Assembly: GCF_006874465.1 (NCBI RefSeq)
Contig: NZ_VIRL01000003.1
Coordinates: forward strand, 496,001-560,000
Direction: 5' to 3'
Length of the DNA: 64,000 nt
Source of the DNA: Microbispora bryophytorum
GTDB lineage: Bacteria; Actinomycetota; Actinomycetes; Streptosporangiales; Streptosporangiaceae
A model generated the notes under the pieces. That model was not told the origin of the DNA. It saw only the letters and a program-made list of their open reading frames with translations, and did no database searches. The position numbers were made by a program, and so were the translations under genes. This document shows, one piece after another, positions 1-8,067 of the stretch; the first letter of the stretch is position 1; each line of letters begins with the position of its first letter.

Positions 1-594
1 GGGGCCATGGGTGACGGAGGGCAGAGCGAGAGCCAGGACCCGATCTTCGAGCTGGCCAACGGCGCGACGCTCAAGAACGTGATCATCGGTTCGCCCGGCG
101 CCGACGGCATCCACTGCCTGGGCAGCTGCACCCTGCAGAACGTCTGGTGGGAGGACGTCGGCGAGGACGCCGCGACCCTGCTGGGCAGCTCGTCGTCGCA
201 GGTCATGACCATCGACGGCGGCGGAGCCAAGAGCGCCTCCGACAAGGTGTTCCAGCACAACGGCCCCGGCACCATGGTCATCAAGAACTTCCAGGTGGAC
301 AACTTCGGGAAGCTCTACCGCGCCTGCGGCAACTGCACGAACTCCTACCAGCGGCACGTCCAGATGTCGAACATCGTGGCGACCTACCCCGGCAAGGCGC
401 TCGCGGGCATCAACACCAACTGGGGCGACACCGCGCGCTTCTCCAACATCACGATCAAGAACGACCCCAACCACAAGATGATCGTGTGCCTGAAGTACAA
501 GGGTGTGCCGAAGGGCAGCGAGCCGACGGAGATCGGTAGCGGCGCCGACGGGACGAACTGCATCTACAGCTCATCCGACATCCACTACCAGTAG
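1..594 (+). CDS. Pectate lyase, family PL3 (5' end outside window)
   Basis: Secreted pectin-degrading enzyme that cleaves polygalacturonate by beta-elimination. The reading frame is open from base 1, so the true start and any signal peptide lie upstream. The visible 197 codons carry the features of PL3 pectate lyases: GADGIHCLGSCTLQNVWWED, then ED-AATL, a GGGAKSASDKVFQHNG segment, the conserved NFQVDNFGKLYRACGNC run, and a C-terminal stretch with paired cysteines. The Asp/Glu residues of the GADGIHC and WWEDVGED segments match the calcium-binding side of the family's beta-helix. The stop is followed by a strong hairpin shared with the convergent dipeptidase gene. Family assignment is firm; exact substrate is not visible. 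Confidence 0.9.
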   Translation, partial: GAMGDGGQSESQDPIFELANGATLKNVIIGSPGADGIHCLGSCTLQNVWWEDVGEDAATLLGSSSSQVMTIDGGGAKSASDKVFQHNGPGTMVIKNFQVDNFGKLYRACGNCTNSYQRHVQMSNIVATYPGKALAGINTNWGDTARFSNITIKNDPNHKMIVCLKYKGVPKGSEPTEIGSGADGTNCIYSSSDIHYQ

Positions 595-655
595 ACGCCC
601 CCACCCGGTCCCGAGATCTCCGGGGCCACGTGTGCCGGCGGTGTGAAAAGGACGG

Positions 656-688
656 AAGGCCCGGTGGCTTCCCCAGCCACCGGGCCTT
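656..688. terminator. Bidirectional terminator hairpin
   Basis: A perfect 14-bp stem (AAGGCCCGGTGGCT and its complement) with a 5-base loop lies between the stop of the pectate lyase and the stop of the convergent dipeptidase gene. A short T run follows on the plus strand. Confidence 0.85.
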
Positions 689-707
689 TCCGCTTGAACG
701 ATCGGCG

Positions 708-2060
708 TCAGGCCGTGCCGTTCCAGCCGCCGTAGTCGGCGAGGAACAGGGCCTCGGTCGTGATGATGCGGCGCAGTTCCTCCAGCACCACCCGCTCGTT
801 GGGAGCGTGGATCGAGGCGCCGTCGTCCTCGGCGCCGTACAGCAGGATCTCGGCCTTGGGGAACTGCCGGGCGAGGGCCGCCACCAGCGGGATCGAGCCG
901 CCCTGGCCGACCTGGCGCGGCGCCCGCCCAAAGGCGCGCTCCATCGCGCGCTCCGCGGCGTTCATCGCCGGGCCGCCCGGCTCGATCTGGAAGCCCGAGC
1001 CGCTGACGAAGTCGCTGAAGGAGACCTTGACGCCCCACGGCGCGACCTTCTCCAGGAAGGCCGTCACGTCGTTCAGCGCCTGCCTGGCGTTCCCGCTCGC
1101 GGGGATGCGGATCGTGACGCGGGCCCGGGCCACCGCCTGAACCGCGTTGATCGCGCCGGTCACCGTCGGCACGTCCAGCCCGGTCACCGTGATCGCGTAC
1201 GACGCCCAGAGCCGGTCGGAGAGCGAGCCGTTCCCGATCAGCGACACGCCGTCGAGCACCCCGGCGAGCGAGCGGAACTCCTCCTCGGACGCCGCCACGC
1301 CGGGGAAGGTGCCCGGTTCGAGGCCGGGGACCCGGACGGTCCCCTGGTCGTCGTGCAGGGCGGTCAGCATGCGCATGAGCGCGGCGAGCGCGTCGGGCGT
1401 GGCGCCGCCGAACGAGCCGCTGTGCACGGCCTCGGCGAGCGTGCGGACCTCCACGGTGAACGCGGCCATGCCGCGCAGAGACGTGGTGATCGCGGGGTCG
1501 CCCACCTCGGGGTTGCCCACGTCGGCGATGACCATGGCATCGGCGCGCAGCAGGTCGGGGTTGGCCTCGACGAACGCCTCCAGGCGCTCGCCGGCGTACT
1601 CCTCCTGGCCCTCGATGATGACCTTCAGACCGACCGGGAAGCGGCCGTTGAAGGCGCGCAGCGCGGCCACGTGGGTCATGACGCCGCTCTTGTCGTCGGC
1701 CGCACCACGGCCGTACATGATGCCGTCGGCGACCGTGGGCTCGAACGGCGGCTTGCGCCACAGGGCGAGGTCACCGGAGGGCTGCACGTCGTAGTGCGCG
1801 TAGAGCAGCACGGTCGGGGCGCCGTCGGGGGCGGGCGCCTCGGCGAACACGGCGGGGAAGCTGCCCTCGATGGGGATCTGCCGGACGTGCGGGAGACCGG
1901 CGGCGCGCAGCAGCCGCTCCACGAGCGCCGCGGCCTCCAGGACCGGGGCCTCGGAGTGGCCGGGGAACGCGACGGACGGGATGGCGACCAGGCGCTTGAG
2001 GTCCTCGACCGTCTGGGGCATGCCCTCCTCGACGGCGCGCTCGATCTCCTCTGGTGTCAC
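708..2060 (-). CDS. M20 family dipeptidase (metallopeptidase)
   Basis: Cytosolic dinuclear zinc peptidase of the M20 (CNDP/PepV-like) family, expected to hydrolyse dipeptides. The 450-residue length is typical. Metal and catalytic motifs are visible: LLYAHYDVQP (His89, Asp91), GRGAADDKSG (Asp122), EGQEEYAGE (the Glu153/Glu154 pair), then DVGNPEVGDP with a further metal Asp. I chose the GTG at 2060 because GGGAG lies six bases upstream and the protein then begins VTPEEIERAV, as relatives do. An ATG at 2108 is in frame but has no good ribosome site. It is divergent from the aminotransferase-ald operon, so amino-acid catabolism is a plausible shared theme. Confidence 0.88.
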   Translation of the reverse strand: MTPEEIERAVEEGMPQTVEDLKRLVAIPSVAFPGHSEAPVLEAAALVERLLRAAGLPHVRQIPIEGSFPAVFAEAPAPDGAPTVLLYAHYDVQPSGDLALWRKPPFEPTVADGIMYGRGAADDKSGVMTHVAALRAFNGRFPVGLKVIIEGQEEYAGERLEAFVEANPDLLRADAMVIADVGNPEVGDPAITTSLRGMAAFTVEVRTLAEAVHSGSFGGATPDALAALMRMLTALHDDQGTVRVPGLEPGTFPGVAASEEEFRSLAGVLDGVSLIGNGSLSDRLWASYAITVTGLDVPTVTGAINAVQAVARARVTIRIPASGNARQALNDVTAFLEKVAPWGVKVSFSDFVSGSGFQIEPGGPAMNAAERAMERAFGRAPRQVGQGGSIPLVAALARQFPKAEILLYGAEDDGASIHAPNERVVLEELRRIITTEALFLADYGGWNGTA

Positions 2061-2108
2061 GGCGTTCTCCCGGATGTACGCGGATCTTCCCGGCTGGGTG
2101 GACCCCAT

Positions 2109-2303
2109 TTGACCATAGGTCCGGCCGACCCATCTCCCGGGGTCGGGCGGCCTCAATCTACCGTGACGGATTTCGTTGCCGTTACATGACGATGTCGCGG
2201 AATCCGAACTTCTTTCACAGTGACGCCACGTAATCACTTGGCAAAACGCGGAAGTGGCATGCAGACTGTCCAACAGCGACGGATCACCTGAGGGAAGGTT
2301 GCG
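2109..2303. promoter_or_regulatory. Divergent promoter region, dipeptidase / aminotransferase
   Basis: This 195-bp stretch separates two divergent genes and must hold both promoters. It is lower in GC than its flanks. An inverted repeat CACTT-N12-AAGTG lies at 2235-2256 and could bind a regulator, but none is encoded next door. A clear AGGGAAGG ribosome site precedes the aminotransferase ATG. No confident -10/-35 pair was picked. Confidence 0.4.
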
Positions 2304-3686
2304 ATGACGCGCCCCGACGTTCTCAAGGCCGCACAGGACAATCTCTGGATGCACTTCACGCGCCACTCCTCCTACGAGGGAGGGGAGGTGCCCATGATCG
2401 TGCGCGGCGAGGGCGCCTACGTCTACGACATCCACGGCAAGCGGTACCTCGACGGGCTGGCCGGCCTGTTCGTGGTCCAGGTCGGCCACGGGCGCGCCGA
2501 ACTCGCCGAGGCAGCCGCCAAGCAGGCCCAGGAGCTCGCCTTCTTCCCCCTGTGGTCGTACGCGCACCCGAAGGCCGCCGAACTCGCCGCGCGACTCGCG
2601 GAGCTCACCCCCGGCGACCTGAACCGCGTCTTCTTCACCACCGGCGGCGGCGAGGCCGTCGAGTCGGCCTGGAAGCTGGCCAAGCAGTACTACAAGATCA
2701 AGGGCAAGCCGCTGAAGACCAAGGTCGTCAGCAGGTCCATCGCCTACCACGGCACCCCGCAGGGCGCGCTGTCGATCACCGGCATCCCGGCGCTCAAGCA
2801 GATCTTCGAGCCGCTGGTGCCCGGCGCGATCAAGGCTCCCAATACGAACCTCTACCGCGCCGACGAGATCTCCGGCTTCCCCGGCCTGGAGAAGGACCCC
2901 GAGGCGTTCGGCCGCTGGGCCGCCGACCAGATCGGCAAGGCCATCGAGATGGAGGGCCCGGACACCGTGGCCGCCGTCTTCGTCGAGCCGGTGCAGAACG
3001 CCGGCGGCTGCTTCCCGCCGCCCCCCGGATACTTCCAGCGCCTGCGCGAGATCTGCGACGCCCACGACGTGCTGCTCGTGTCGGACGAGGTCATCTGCGC
3101 CTTCGGCCGGCTGGGCACGATGTTCGGCGGCCAGAAGTTCGACTACGTGCCGGACATCATCACCTGTGCGAAGGGCCTGACCAGCGGTTACTCGCCCATC
3201 GGCGCCATGATCGTCTCGGAGCGGCTGTTCGAGCCGTTCAAGAGCGGCACCGAGACCTTCGCGCACGGCTACACCTTCGGCGGCCACCCGGTGTCGGCCG
3301 CCGTCGCCCTGGCCAACCTCGACATCTTCGAGAGGGAGGGTCTGCTGGAGCACGTCACGGCCAACGAGCCGGTGTTCAAGGCGACCCTCGACCGGCTGAC
3401 GGACCTGCCGATCGTCGGCGACGTCCGCGGCTCGGGCTACTTCTACGGGATCGAGCTGGTCAAGGACAAGTCCACCAAGCAGACCTTCAACGAGGAGGAG
3501 TCGGAGCGCCTGCTGCGCGGCTTCCTCTCGAAGGCGCTGTACGACGCCGGCCTGTACTGCCGGGCGGACGACCGTGGGGACCCGGTCGTGCAGCTCGCCC
3601 CGCCGCTGATCTGCGGCCCCAAGGAGTTCGACGAGATCGAGTCGATCCTCCGTGCGGTGCTCACCGAAGCGTGGGCCCGCTTGTAG
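2304..3686 (+). CDS. Class III PLP aminotransferase (aspartate aminotransferase family)
   Basis: Fold-type I, class III omega-aminotransferase of the beta-alanine/taurine:pyruvate type. It moves an amino group from an amine or omega-amino acid to a keto acid, often pyruvate. The protein is 460 aa, normal for the family. Visible motifs are the glycine-rich FFTTGGGEAVESAWKLA, the VFVEPVQNAGG and LLVSDEVICAFGR cofactor pocket, and IITCAKGLTSGY with the Schiff-base Lys290. A good ribosome site (AGGGAAGG) supports the ATG. Alanine dehydrogenase starts 68 bp downstream, so alanine made by this enzyme could be recycled to pyruvate and ammonia. That pairing suggests a pyruvate-dependent enzyme; the amine donor is unknown. 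Confidence 0.88.
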   Translation: MTRPDVLKAAQDNLWMHFTRHSSYEGGEVPMIVRGEGAYVYDIHGKRYLDGLAGLFVVQVGHGRAELAEAAAKQAQELAFFPLWSYAHPKAAELAARLAELTPGDLNRVFFTTGGGEAVESAWKLAKQYYKIKGKPLKTKVVSRSIAYHGTPQGALSITGIPALKQIFEPLVPGAIKAPNTNLYRADEISGFPGLEKDPEAFGRWAADQIGKAIEMEGPDTVAAVFVEPVQNAGGCFPPPPGYFQRLREICDAHDVLLVSDEVICAFGRLGTMFGGQKFDYVPDIITCAKGLTSGYSPIGAMIVSERLFEPFKSGTETFAHGYTFGGHPVSAAVALANLDIFEREGLLEHVTANEPVFKATLDRLTDLPIVGDVRGSGYFYGIELVKDKSTKQTFNEEESERLLRGFLSKALYDAGLYCRADDRGDPVVQLAPPLICGPKEFDEIESILRAVLTEAWARL

Positions 3687-3754
3687 ACCATGGAGCTCGT
3701 GCGGCCGGGTAGGGGGGCGACCGTGACGAGTGACCGTTTGAAAGGACACCACTC

Positions 3755-4870
3755 ATGAAGATCGGCGTGCCCGCCGAGGTCAAGAACCACGAATACCGCG
3801 TCGCCGCCACCCCGGCCGGCGTCCACGAGCTCGTCCGCCACGGCCACGAGGTCGACGTCCAGCGCGGCGCCGGACTCGGCTCCCACATCACCGACGAGGA
3901 GTACCTCGCGGCCGGCGCCAAGCTGGTCGAGACCGCCGACGAGGTGTGGGCCGAGTCCGAGATGATCCTCAAGGTCAAGGAGCCGATCGCGGAGGAGTAC
4001 CGCCGGCTCCGCGCGGACCAGATCCTGTTCACCTATCTCCACCTGGCCGCCTCGCGGCCCTGCACCGACGCGCTGCTCGCCGCCGGCACCACCGCCATCG
4101 CGTACGAGACCGTCCAGGTCGGCGGCAACCTGCCGCTGCTGGCCCCGATGTCGGAGGTCGCCGGGCGGCTGGCGCCCCAGGTCGGCGCGTACAACCTGAT
4201 GCGCTTCAACGGCGGTCGCGGCGTGCTCCCCGGCGGGGTGCCCGGCGTGGCCCCCGCCAAGGTCGTCGTGATCGGCGGCGGCGTCTCCGGCCTGAACGCG
4301 GCGCAGATCGCCGTCGGCATGGGCGCCGAGGTGACGATCCTCGACGTCAACATCGACCGGCTGCGCTTCATCGACGCGATCTACCAGGGCCGGCTCAAGA
4401 CGCTGGTCTCCACGTCGTACGCGATCGAGCGGGCCGTGCTCGAGGCCGACCTGGTCATCGGCGCCGTGCTCATCCCGGGCGCCAAGGCCCCGACGCTCGT
4501 CTCCAACGAGCTGGTCTCCCGCATGAAGCCGGGCTCCGTGCTCGTCGACATCGCGATCGACCAGGGCGGCTGCTTCGAGGACTCCCGCCCGACCACGCAC
4601 GACCAGCCGACGTTCCGCGTGCACGAGTCGGTGTTCTACTGCGTGGCGAACATGCCGGGTTCGGTGGCCAACACCTCCACCTACGCCCTGACCAACGCGA
4701 CCCTGCCCTACGCCGTGAAGCTCGCCGACAAGGGCTGGAAGGACGCGCTGCGCGGCGACGCGGCGCTCGGTCTGGGCCTCAACACCCACGCCGGCGTGCT
4801 CACCAACGAGCCGGTCGCGGCGGCGCACGACCTGCGGTACACGCCGGTCGCGGAGATCCTCGCCGCCTGA
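3755..4870 (+). CDS. ald: Alanine dehydrogenase
   Basis: NAD-dependent L-alanine dehydrogenase, converting alanine to pyruvate, ammonia and NADH and back. At 371 aa it is full length. The N-terminus MKIGVPAEVKNHEYRVA, the catalytic Lys in MILKVKEP and His in FTYLHLAA, the Rossmann VVVIGGGVSGLNAAQIA, and the DIAIDQGGCFE segment are all characteristic. A ribosome site AAAGGA precedes the ATG. It follows the aminotransferase in the same direction, and together they would form a transamination/oxidative deamination pair feeding carbon and nitrogen into central metabolism. Confidence 0.96.
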   Translation: MKIGVPAEVKNHEYRVAATPAGVHELVRHGHEVDVQRGAGLGSHITDEEYLAAGAKLVETADEVWAESEMILKVKEPIAEEYRRLRADQILFTYLHLAASRPCTDALLAAGTTAIAYETVQVGGNLPLLAPMSEVAGRLAPQVGAYNLMRFNGGRGVLPGGVPGVAPAKVVVIGGGVSGLNAAQIAVGMGAEVTILDVNIDRLRFIDAIYQGRLKTLVSTSYAIERAVLEADLVIGAVLIPGAKAPTLVSNELVSRMKPGSVLVDIAIDQGGCFEDSRPTTHDQPTFRVHESVFYCVANMPGSVANTSTYALTNATLPYAVKLADKGWKDALRGDAALGLGLNTHAGVLTNEPVAAAHDLRYTPVAEILAA

Positions 4871-4895
4871 CCGCATCCGCGGAGGATGTGGGGGA

Positions 4896-6485
4896 TCAGC
4901 GCAGTCCGAGGCGTCTGCGCAGGTCCCTCGCGGTGCCGAGCACGTGCTCGACCTCGGCCGGGGTGGGCCATGGGGCCGTGCCCGGCCGCAGCAGCGTCGC
5001 GCGCACCAGGCCGAGGTGCTCGATGGCGGCGCGGTGCACCCCGCTCGCCCTGGCGAGCCACCCCACCGTGTCCGCCGCGCCCACCTGGTTGCCGGCGGGT
5101 AACGGCCCGCTGGGGACGTCAGCGCTCGACAGGCTGCCGGCGCCGAGATCCCCGGTGACCGGGTCGCCCGCCCCCAGACCTCCTGTGAACAGACCCCCTG
5201 TGAACAGATCTGCTGTGATCAGGTCCCCTGTGACCGGGTCGCCGGTGACCAGATCCCACGTGCCGAGGATCTCGACCAGGTCCGCGGGCTCCGCCGCCGG
5301 ATCGCCGCGTCTGCGCGCCGCCGCCACGGCGAGCTCCGCGCGCGCGGCCTGCCCGGGTTCCGCGGGCCGGCTCCAGTACGGCGCGGCCGGGTCGAGCAGG
5401 CATTCCTCGGTCTCGGGCGAGGCGCCCAGCAGGGGCAGCAGCGTCCGCAGCTCGACCATGGCGCCGTGGTGCCCGCGTTCGGCCGCCCGCCTGAACCAGT
5501 GGCGCCCGCCCTTCAGGTCGTTGTGCTCCGCGACGAGCAGCAGCCCGAACCGGAAGGCGGCCTCGGGGTCGTCGGCCGCGGCCCGCCCGTACCAGTGAGC
5601 GGTCGCCGCCTTGTCGTCCATCCGGGCGCAGACGAGGCCGGCCATCCGCCGCGCGTCCGATCGCCCGGTCTCCGCCGCCCGTTCGAAGCAGACGCGCGCC
5701 GTGTGCAGGTCGCCCCGGCACAGCGCCATGTCACCGAGCCGGAAGGCCGCGCCCGGGTGGTCGGCGCGGGCGGCGAGCCGGTAGAAGGCCTCCGCGCCGT
5801 TCTCGTCGCGGGCCGCGTGCAGGAGCAGGGCCATGTGATAGGCGGCCTCCGCGTGGCCGCCGCGCGCCGCGTACTCCCACCAGTGCAGCGCCTCGGGCTC
5901 GTCACCCGCGGCGTAGCCCAGAAAGCCCAGGTCGTGGGCCGAGCGCAGGTCGCCGTCCACGGCGGCCCTGAAGTGCCAGCGCCGGGCGGCGATCCCGTCG
6001 CCCTGGTCCTCGCACAGCAGGGCAAGCCGCCGGGCCGCGTGGCGGGAGCCGTCCTCGGCCGCCCGCTCGAACCACGTGCGCGCTCCGTCGGTGTCACCAC
6101 GCCGCTCCAGCAGCAGCGAGGCCAGGTTCGTCGCCGCGTCGGCGTCGCCGGTGGCCGCGGCCAGCTCGAACCAGCCGATGGCCTCCTCGGTCGTCCCATG
6201 CGTGCGGTGCCACAGCCCCAGGTTGTAGGCGCTGTCGACGTTGCCCGCCCGCGCCGCCCGTTCCCACCAGTGCCGGGCGCCCAGTCGGTCGTCGCGCTCC
6301 GCGCACAGCCGGCCCAGCCGGTGCGCCGCGTCGCGGTCGCCGTCGCGGGCCCTGTCGACCAGGTACGCCTCGGCCGGGTCCAGGGGTTCAGGGGTACGCG
6401 GGACCGGTATCCCGGGCCACGCGGTCGCCTCCGTCGCTCCCACTAGTGTCATGGGAGACAGGGTGACACGTAACCGAGTCGTCAC
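4896..6485 (-). CDS. Sel1-like/TPR repeat protein with pentapeptide-repeat tail
   Basis: About 529 aa, built from roughly ten 36-residue Sel1-like helical repeats. Each carries patterns such as A-RHWWERAARAGN-D-AYNLG or A-WFERAAEDGS-HAARRLA, from about residue 45 to 390. Such solenoids act as protein-binding scaffolds; no enzyme domain is visible. The C-terminal part (codons near 5110-5260) is a run of five-residue units of the type GDPVT-GDLIT-ADLFT-GGLFT, which fits a short pentapeptide-repeat helix. The start is uncertain: GTG 6485 gives the longest frame, ATG 6452 is an alternative, and neither has a clear ribosome site. It lies 26 bp after the TauE/SafE-like gene and may share its transcript. 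Partner unknown. Confidence 0.75.
   Translation of the reverse strand: MTTRLRVTLSPMTLVGATEATAWPGIPVPRTPEPLDPAEAYLVDRARDGDRDAAHRLGRLCAERDDRLGARHWWERAARAGNVDSAYNLGLWHRTHGTTEEAIGWFELAAATGDADAATNLASLLLERRGDTDGARTWFERAAEDGSRHAARRLALLCEDQGDGIAARRWHFRAAVDGDLRSAHDLGFLGYAAGDEPEALHWWEYAARGGHAEAAYHMALLLHAARDENGAEAFYRLAARADHPGAAFRLGDMALCRGDLHTARVCFERAAETGRSDARRMAGLVCARMDDKAATAHWYGRAAADDPEAAFRFGLLLVAEHNDLKGGRHWFRRAAERGHHGAMVELRTLLPLLGASPETEECLLDPAAPYWSRPAEPGQAARAELAVAAARRRGDPAAEPADLVEILGTWDLVTGDPVTGDLITADLFTGGLFTGGLGAGDPVTGDLGAGSLSSADVPSGPLPAGNQVGAADTVGWLARASGVHRAAIEHLGLVRATLLRPGTAPWPTPAEVEHVLGTARDLRRRLGLR
5104..5265 (-). repeat. 15-bp-period coding repeat (pentapeptide units)
   Basis: Imperfect 15-bp repeats of the form CCTGTGAACAGACCC / CCTGTGAACAGATCT run through the 3' part of the Sel1-protein gene. 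They encode about ten pentapeptides with D/G-L/P at positions two and three of the unit. Confidence 0.7.
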
Positions 6486-6511
6486 GGAGGGTTATTGGTG
6501 AGACGTTGGTG

Positions 6512-7612
6512 TCAAGGGACGCGCTCGAACCTGACGAAGCCCACGTACATTCCCATCCCGCAGGCGTAGCGCAGTCGTCCCTCCGGATGGGCGGCGAGCC
6601 GCACCACGCGCTCGCCCGTAACGGGGAGCACGACGTCGCGGTCGTCGATGGCGAGCGTGCGCGTGCAGCCCCGGTTGCCGTCGGTCCTGAACGCGATTTC
6701 GACGGGCCGGCCGGCCGCGGCGACGACGATGCCGGGCCGGAAACCCTCCGCGGTCGCCCATATCGTGAGCCGCTGGACGCCGTCGGTCCCGGTGTGGGCG
6801 CGCCCCGCGGCGGCGGCGGGGGAGCCGAACTGCGGCGGCGAGAAGTCCGGCAGCCAGCCGCCGAGCCGCAGGCCTGAGCCGACGGTGAACAGCCCGGCGG
6901 CCAGAGCCGCGATCCCCGCCAGGGCGGCCAGCCTGGTCGAGGCGAGCGTGCGCAGCAGCAGCCCCAGGGCGGCGAAGGCGGGCGCCGTGCCGAGGGCGAG
7001 CCCCGCGAGCGCGGCCGCGCCCCCGGACGCCGACCCCGAGGAGACGGCCACGACCTCCATGCCGACCGTGACACCGCAGGGCATGAAGATCGTGGCCGTG
7101 CCCAGTGCCGCCGCCCTGGCGAGAACCGGCCAACGGGCGCCGTTGCCCGGGGGGCCGGTGCCCCGGGCCGCACCACGCACCGGCGCGTGATCCTCGCGCC
7201 CGCCGTCCGGGCACTGGCATCCGTCCGGGCACGGGCATCCGCGCGGGTCGCCGCCGGCCGGGGCGGGCCCCTTCCCCGCCGGTGCGCAGCCCGCCTCGCG
7301 GCGCCGGCGGAGCATCCGTACGGCGAGCACGACCACCGCGGTTCCGGCGGCGACGAGCAGCGCTGCGCGGGTGCGCGGGCCGACCTGGACGACCGCGCCC
7401 GCCAGTCCGAGCAGCGCCCCGAGGGCGGTGTGGGCGGCGAGCCTGCCGGTCAGGAACGCGGCCACCGGCGGGAGGCCGCGCGACGGGCCGTGCCGGTTGC
7501 CGGTGGGGGAGACCAGGCCGATGAGGAGACCTCCCTGGACCGCGGCGCACGACGCTGTGCCCGCGGCCAGGCCGGCGACGAGGCCCCCGGCGAACAGAGC
7601 GGCCGGGTTCAC
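6512..7612 (-). CDS. TauE/SafE- or UreH-like membrane protein with C-terminal cupredoxin-like domain
   Basis: Polytopic membrane protein of about 366 aa, probably a metal-linked transporter. The first half has several hydrophobic helices and the motif GTASCAAVQGGLLIG. It is followed by a cytosolic-looking Cys-rich loop (GCPCPDGCQCPDGG) and a second helical block with TIFMPCGVTVGMEV. Conserved intramembrane Cys residues are typical of the SafE/DsbD-like transmembrane fold. The last 110 residues form a soluble beta domain ending in CGMGMYVGFVRFE, like EfeO-type cupredoxins. The GTG at 7612 begins two bases after the upstream small gene's stop, indicating coupled translation. Copper or another soft metal is the likely topic; substrate is inferred only. 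Confidence 0.75.
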   Translation of the reverse strand: MNPAALFAGGLVAGLAAGTASCAAVQGGLLIGLVSPTGNRHGPSRGLPPVAAFLTGRLAAHTALGALLGLAGAVVQVGPRTRAALLVAAGTAVVVLAVRMLRRRREAGCAPAGKGPAPAGGDPRGCPCPDGCQCPDGGREDHAPVRGAARGTGPPGNGARWPVLARAAALGTATIFMPCGVTVGMEVVAVSSGSASGGAAALAGLALGTAPAFAALGLLLRTLASTRLAALAGIAALAAGLFTVGSGLRLGGWLPDFSPPQFGSPAAAAGRAHTGTDGVQRLTIWATAEGFRPGIVVAAAGRPVEIAFRTDGNRGCTRTLAIDDRDVVLPVTGERVVRLAAHPEGRLRYACGMGMYVGFVRFERVP

Positions 7613-7614
7613 GG

Positions 7615-7812
7615 TCAGCCGGTGAGCGCGAGGTCCAGCGCGCCGGTCTTCGCCGCCTCCACGAGCGAGCCGAGCCGGTCGAGGCTCATCTCCACCTTCT
7701 GCCCGAAGTCGTCGGTGATGACGACCTGACGCTCCGCCGGGGCGGACGTGTCCACGAACAGCTCGTGGCAGCCGCAGCCGCGGCTGCCACGGAATCGGGC
7801 GATGGACTTCAC
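7615..7812 (-). CDS. Small conserved hypothetical protein with CGC motif
   Basis: A 65-residue protein starting at a GTG (7812) that has a very strong ribosome site, GGAGGAGGA, six to fourteen bases upstream. It contains RGSRGCGCHELFVDT, then a short strand-rich stretch (RQVVITDDFGQKVEM) and a helical C-terminus. The Cys-Gly-Cys-His group could bind metal, and the neighbouring membrane protein also carries Cys clusters and a cupredoxin end. Stop and downstream GTG are two bases apart, so the two are made together. I do not recognise a named family. Confidence 0.7.
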   Translation of the reverse strand: MKSIARFRGSRGCGCHELFVDTSAPAERQVVITDDFGQKVEMSLDRLGSLVEAAKTGALDLALTG

Positions 7813-7848
7813 GCCAGTCCTCCTCCTGCGGGGGCCTTCTGATCGCAA

Positions 7849-8067
7849 CGTAATGTGATCGCATGGAAGCGACCAGTAACAGTTTGCTGGCCGGTCGGAG
7901 AGAAGGCCGCGACTCCCGGCGAGCGATGGCGGCGCTCGGTTTCGCCGGGATCGAGATGAAGGAAAGTTGCAGAACCTTCACGAGCTTTGCAGATTATTGA
8001 CCGACACTTGGATGGCCGCATAAGGTCCGGGCAAGATCCGCATCAGCACAACCCCCCGGAGCGGTCA
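7849..8067 (+). promoter_or_regulatory. Promoter region of the ABC-murQ operon
   Basis: The 219 bp before the solute-binding protein gene are AT-richer than their flanks. They hold an inverted repeat at 7960-7977 and a repeated GCTTTGCAG/GTTGCAG element. The start of the divergent small Cys-containing gene is at the other end. Confidence 0.5.
7960..7977. promoter_or_regulatory. Candidate MurR/RpiR operator
   Basis: GAAAGTT-GCAG-AACCTTC is an inverted repeat with 7-bp arms and one mismatch, 90 bp upstream of the transporter start. A related GAAAGT-containing element precedes the glycosidase gene at 16044. The only SIS-domain regulator in the operon's surroundings is the RpiR gene at 14957-15856. 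Confidence 0.45.

Noticed and set aside
708-3752. 1014-codon open frame on the minus strand spanning the dipeptidase and the complement of the aminotransferase
   Set aside because: Only the part from 2060 down has dipeptidase motifs; the rest is antisense to a clear aminotransferase and has no family-like sequence.
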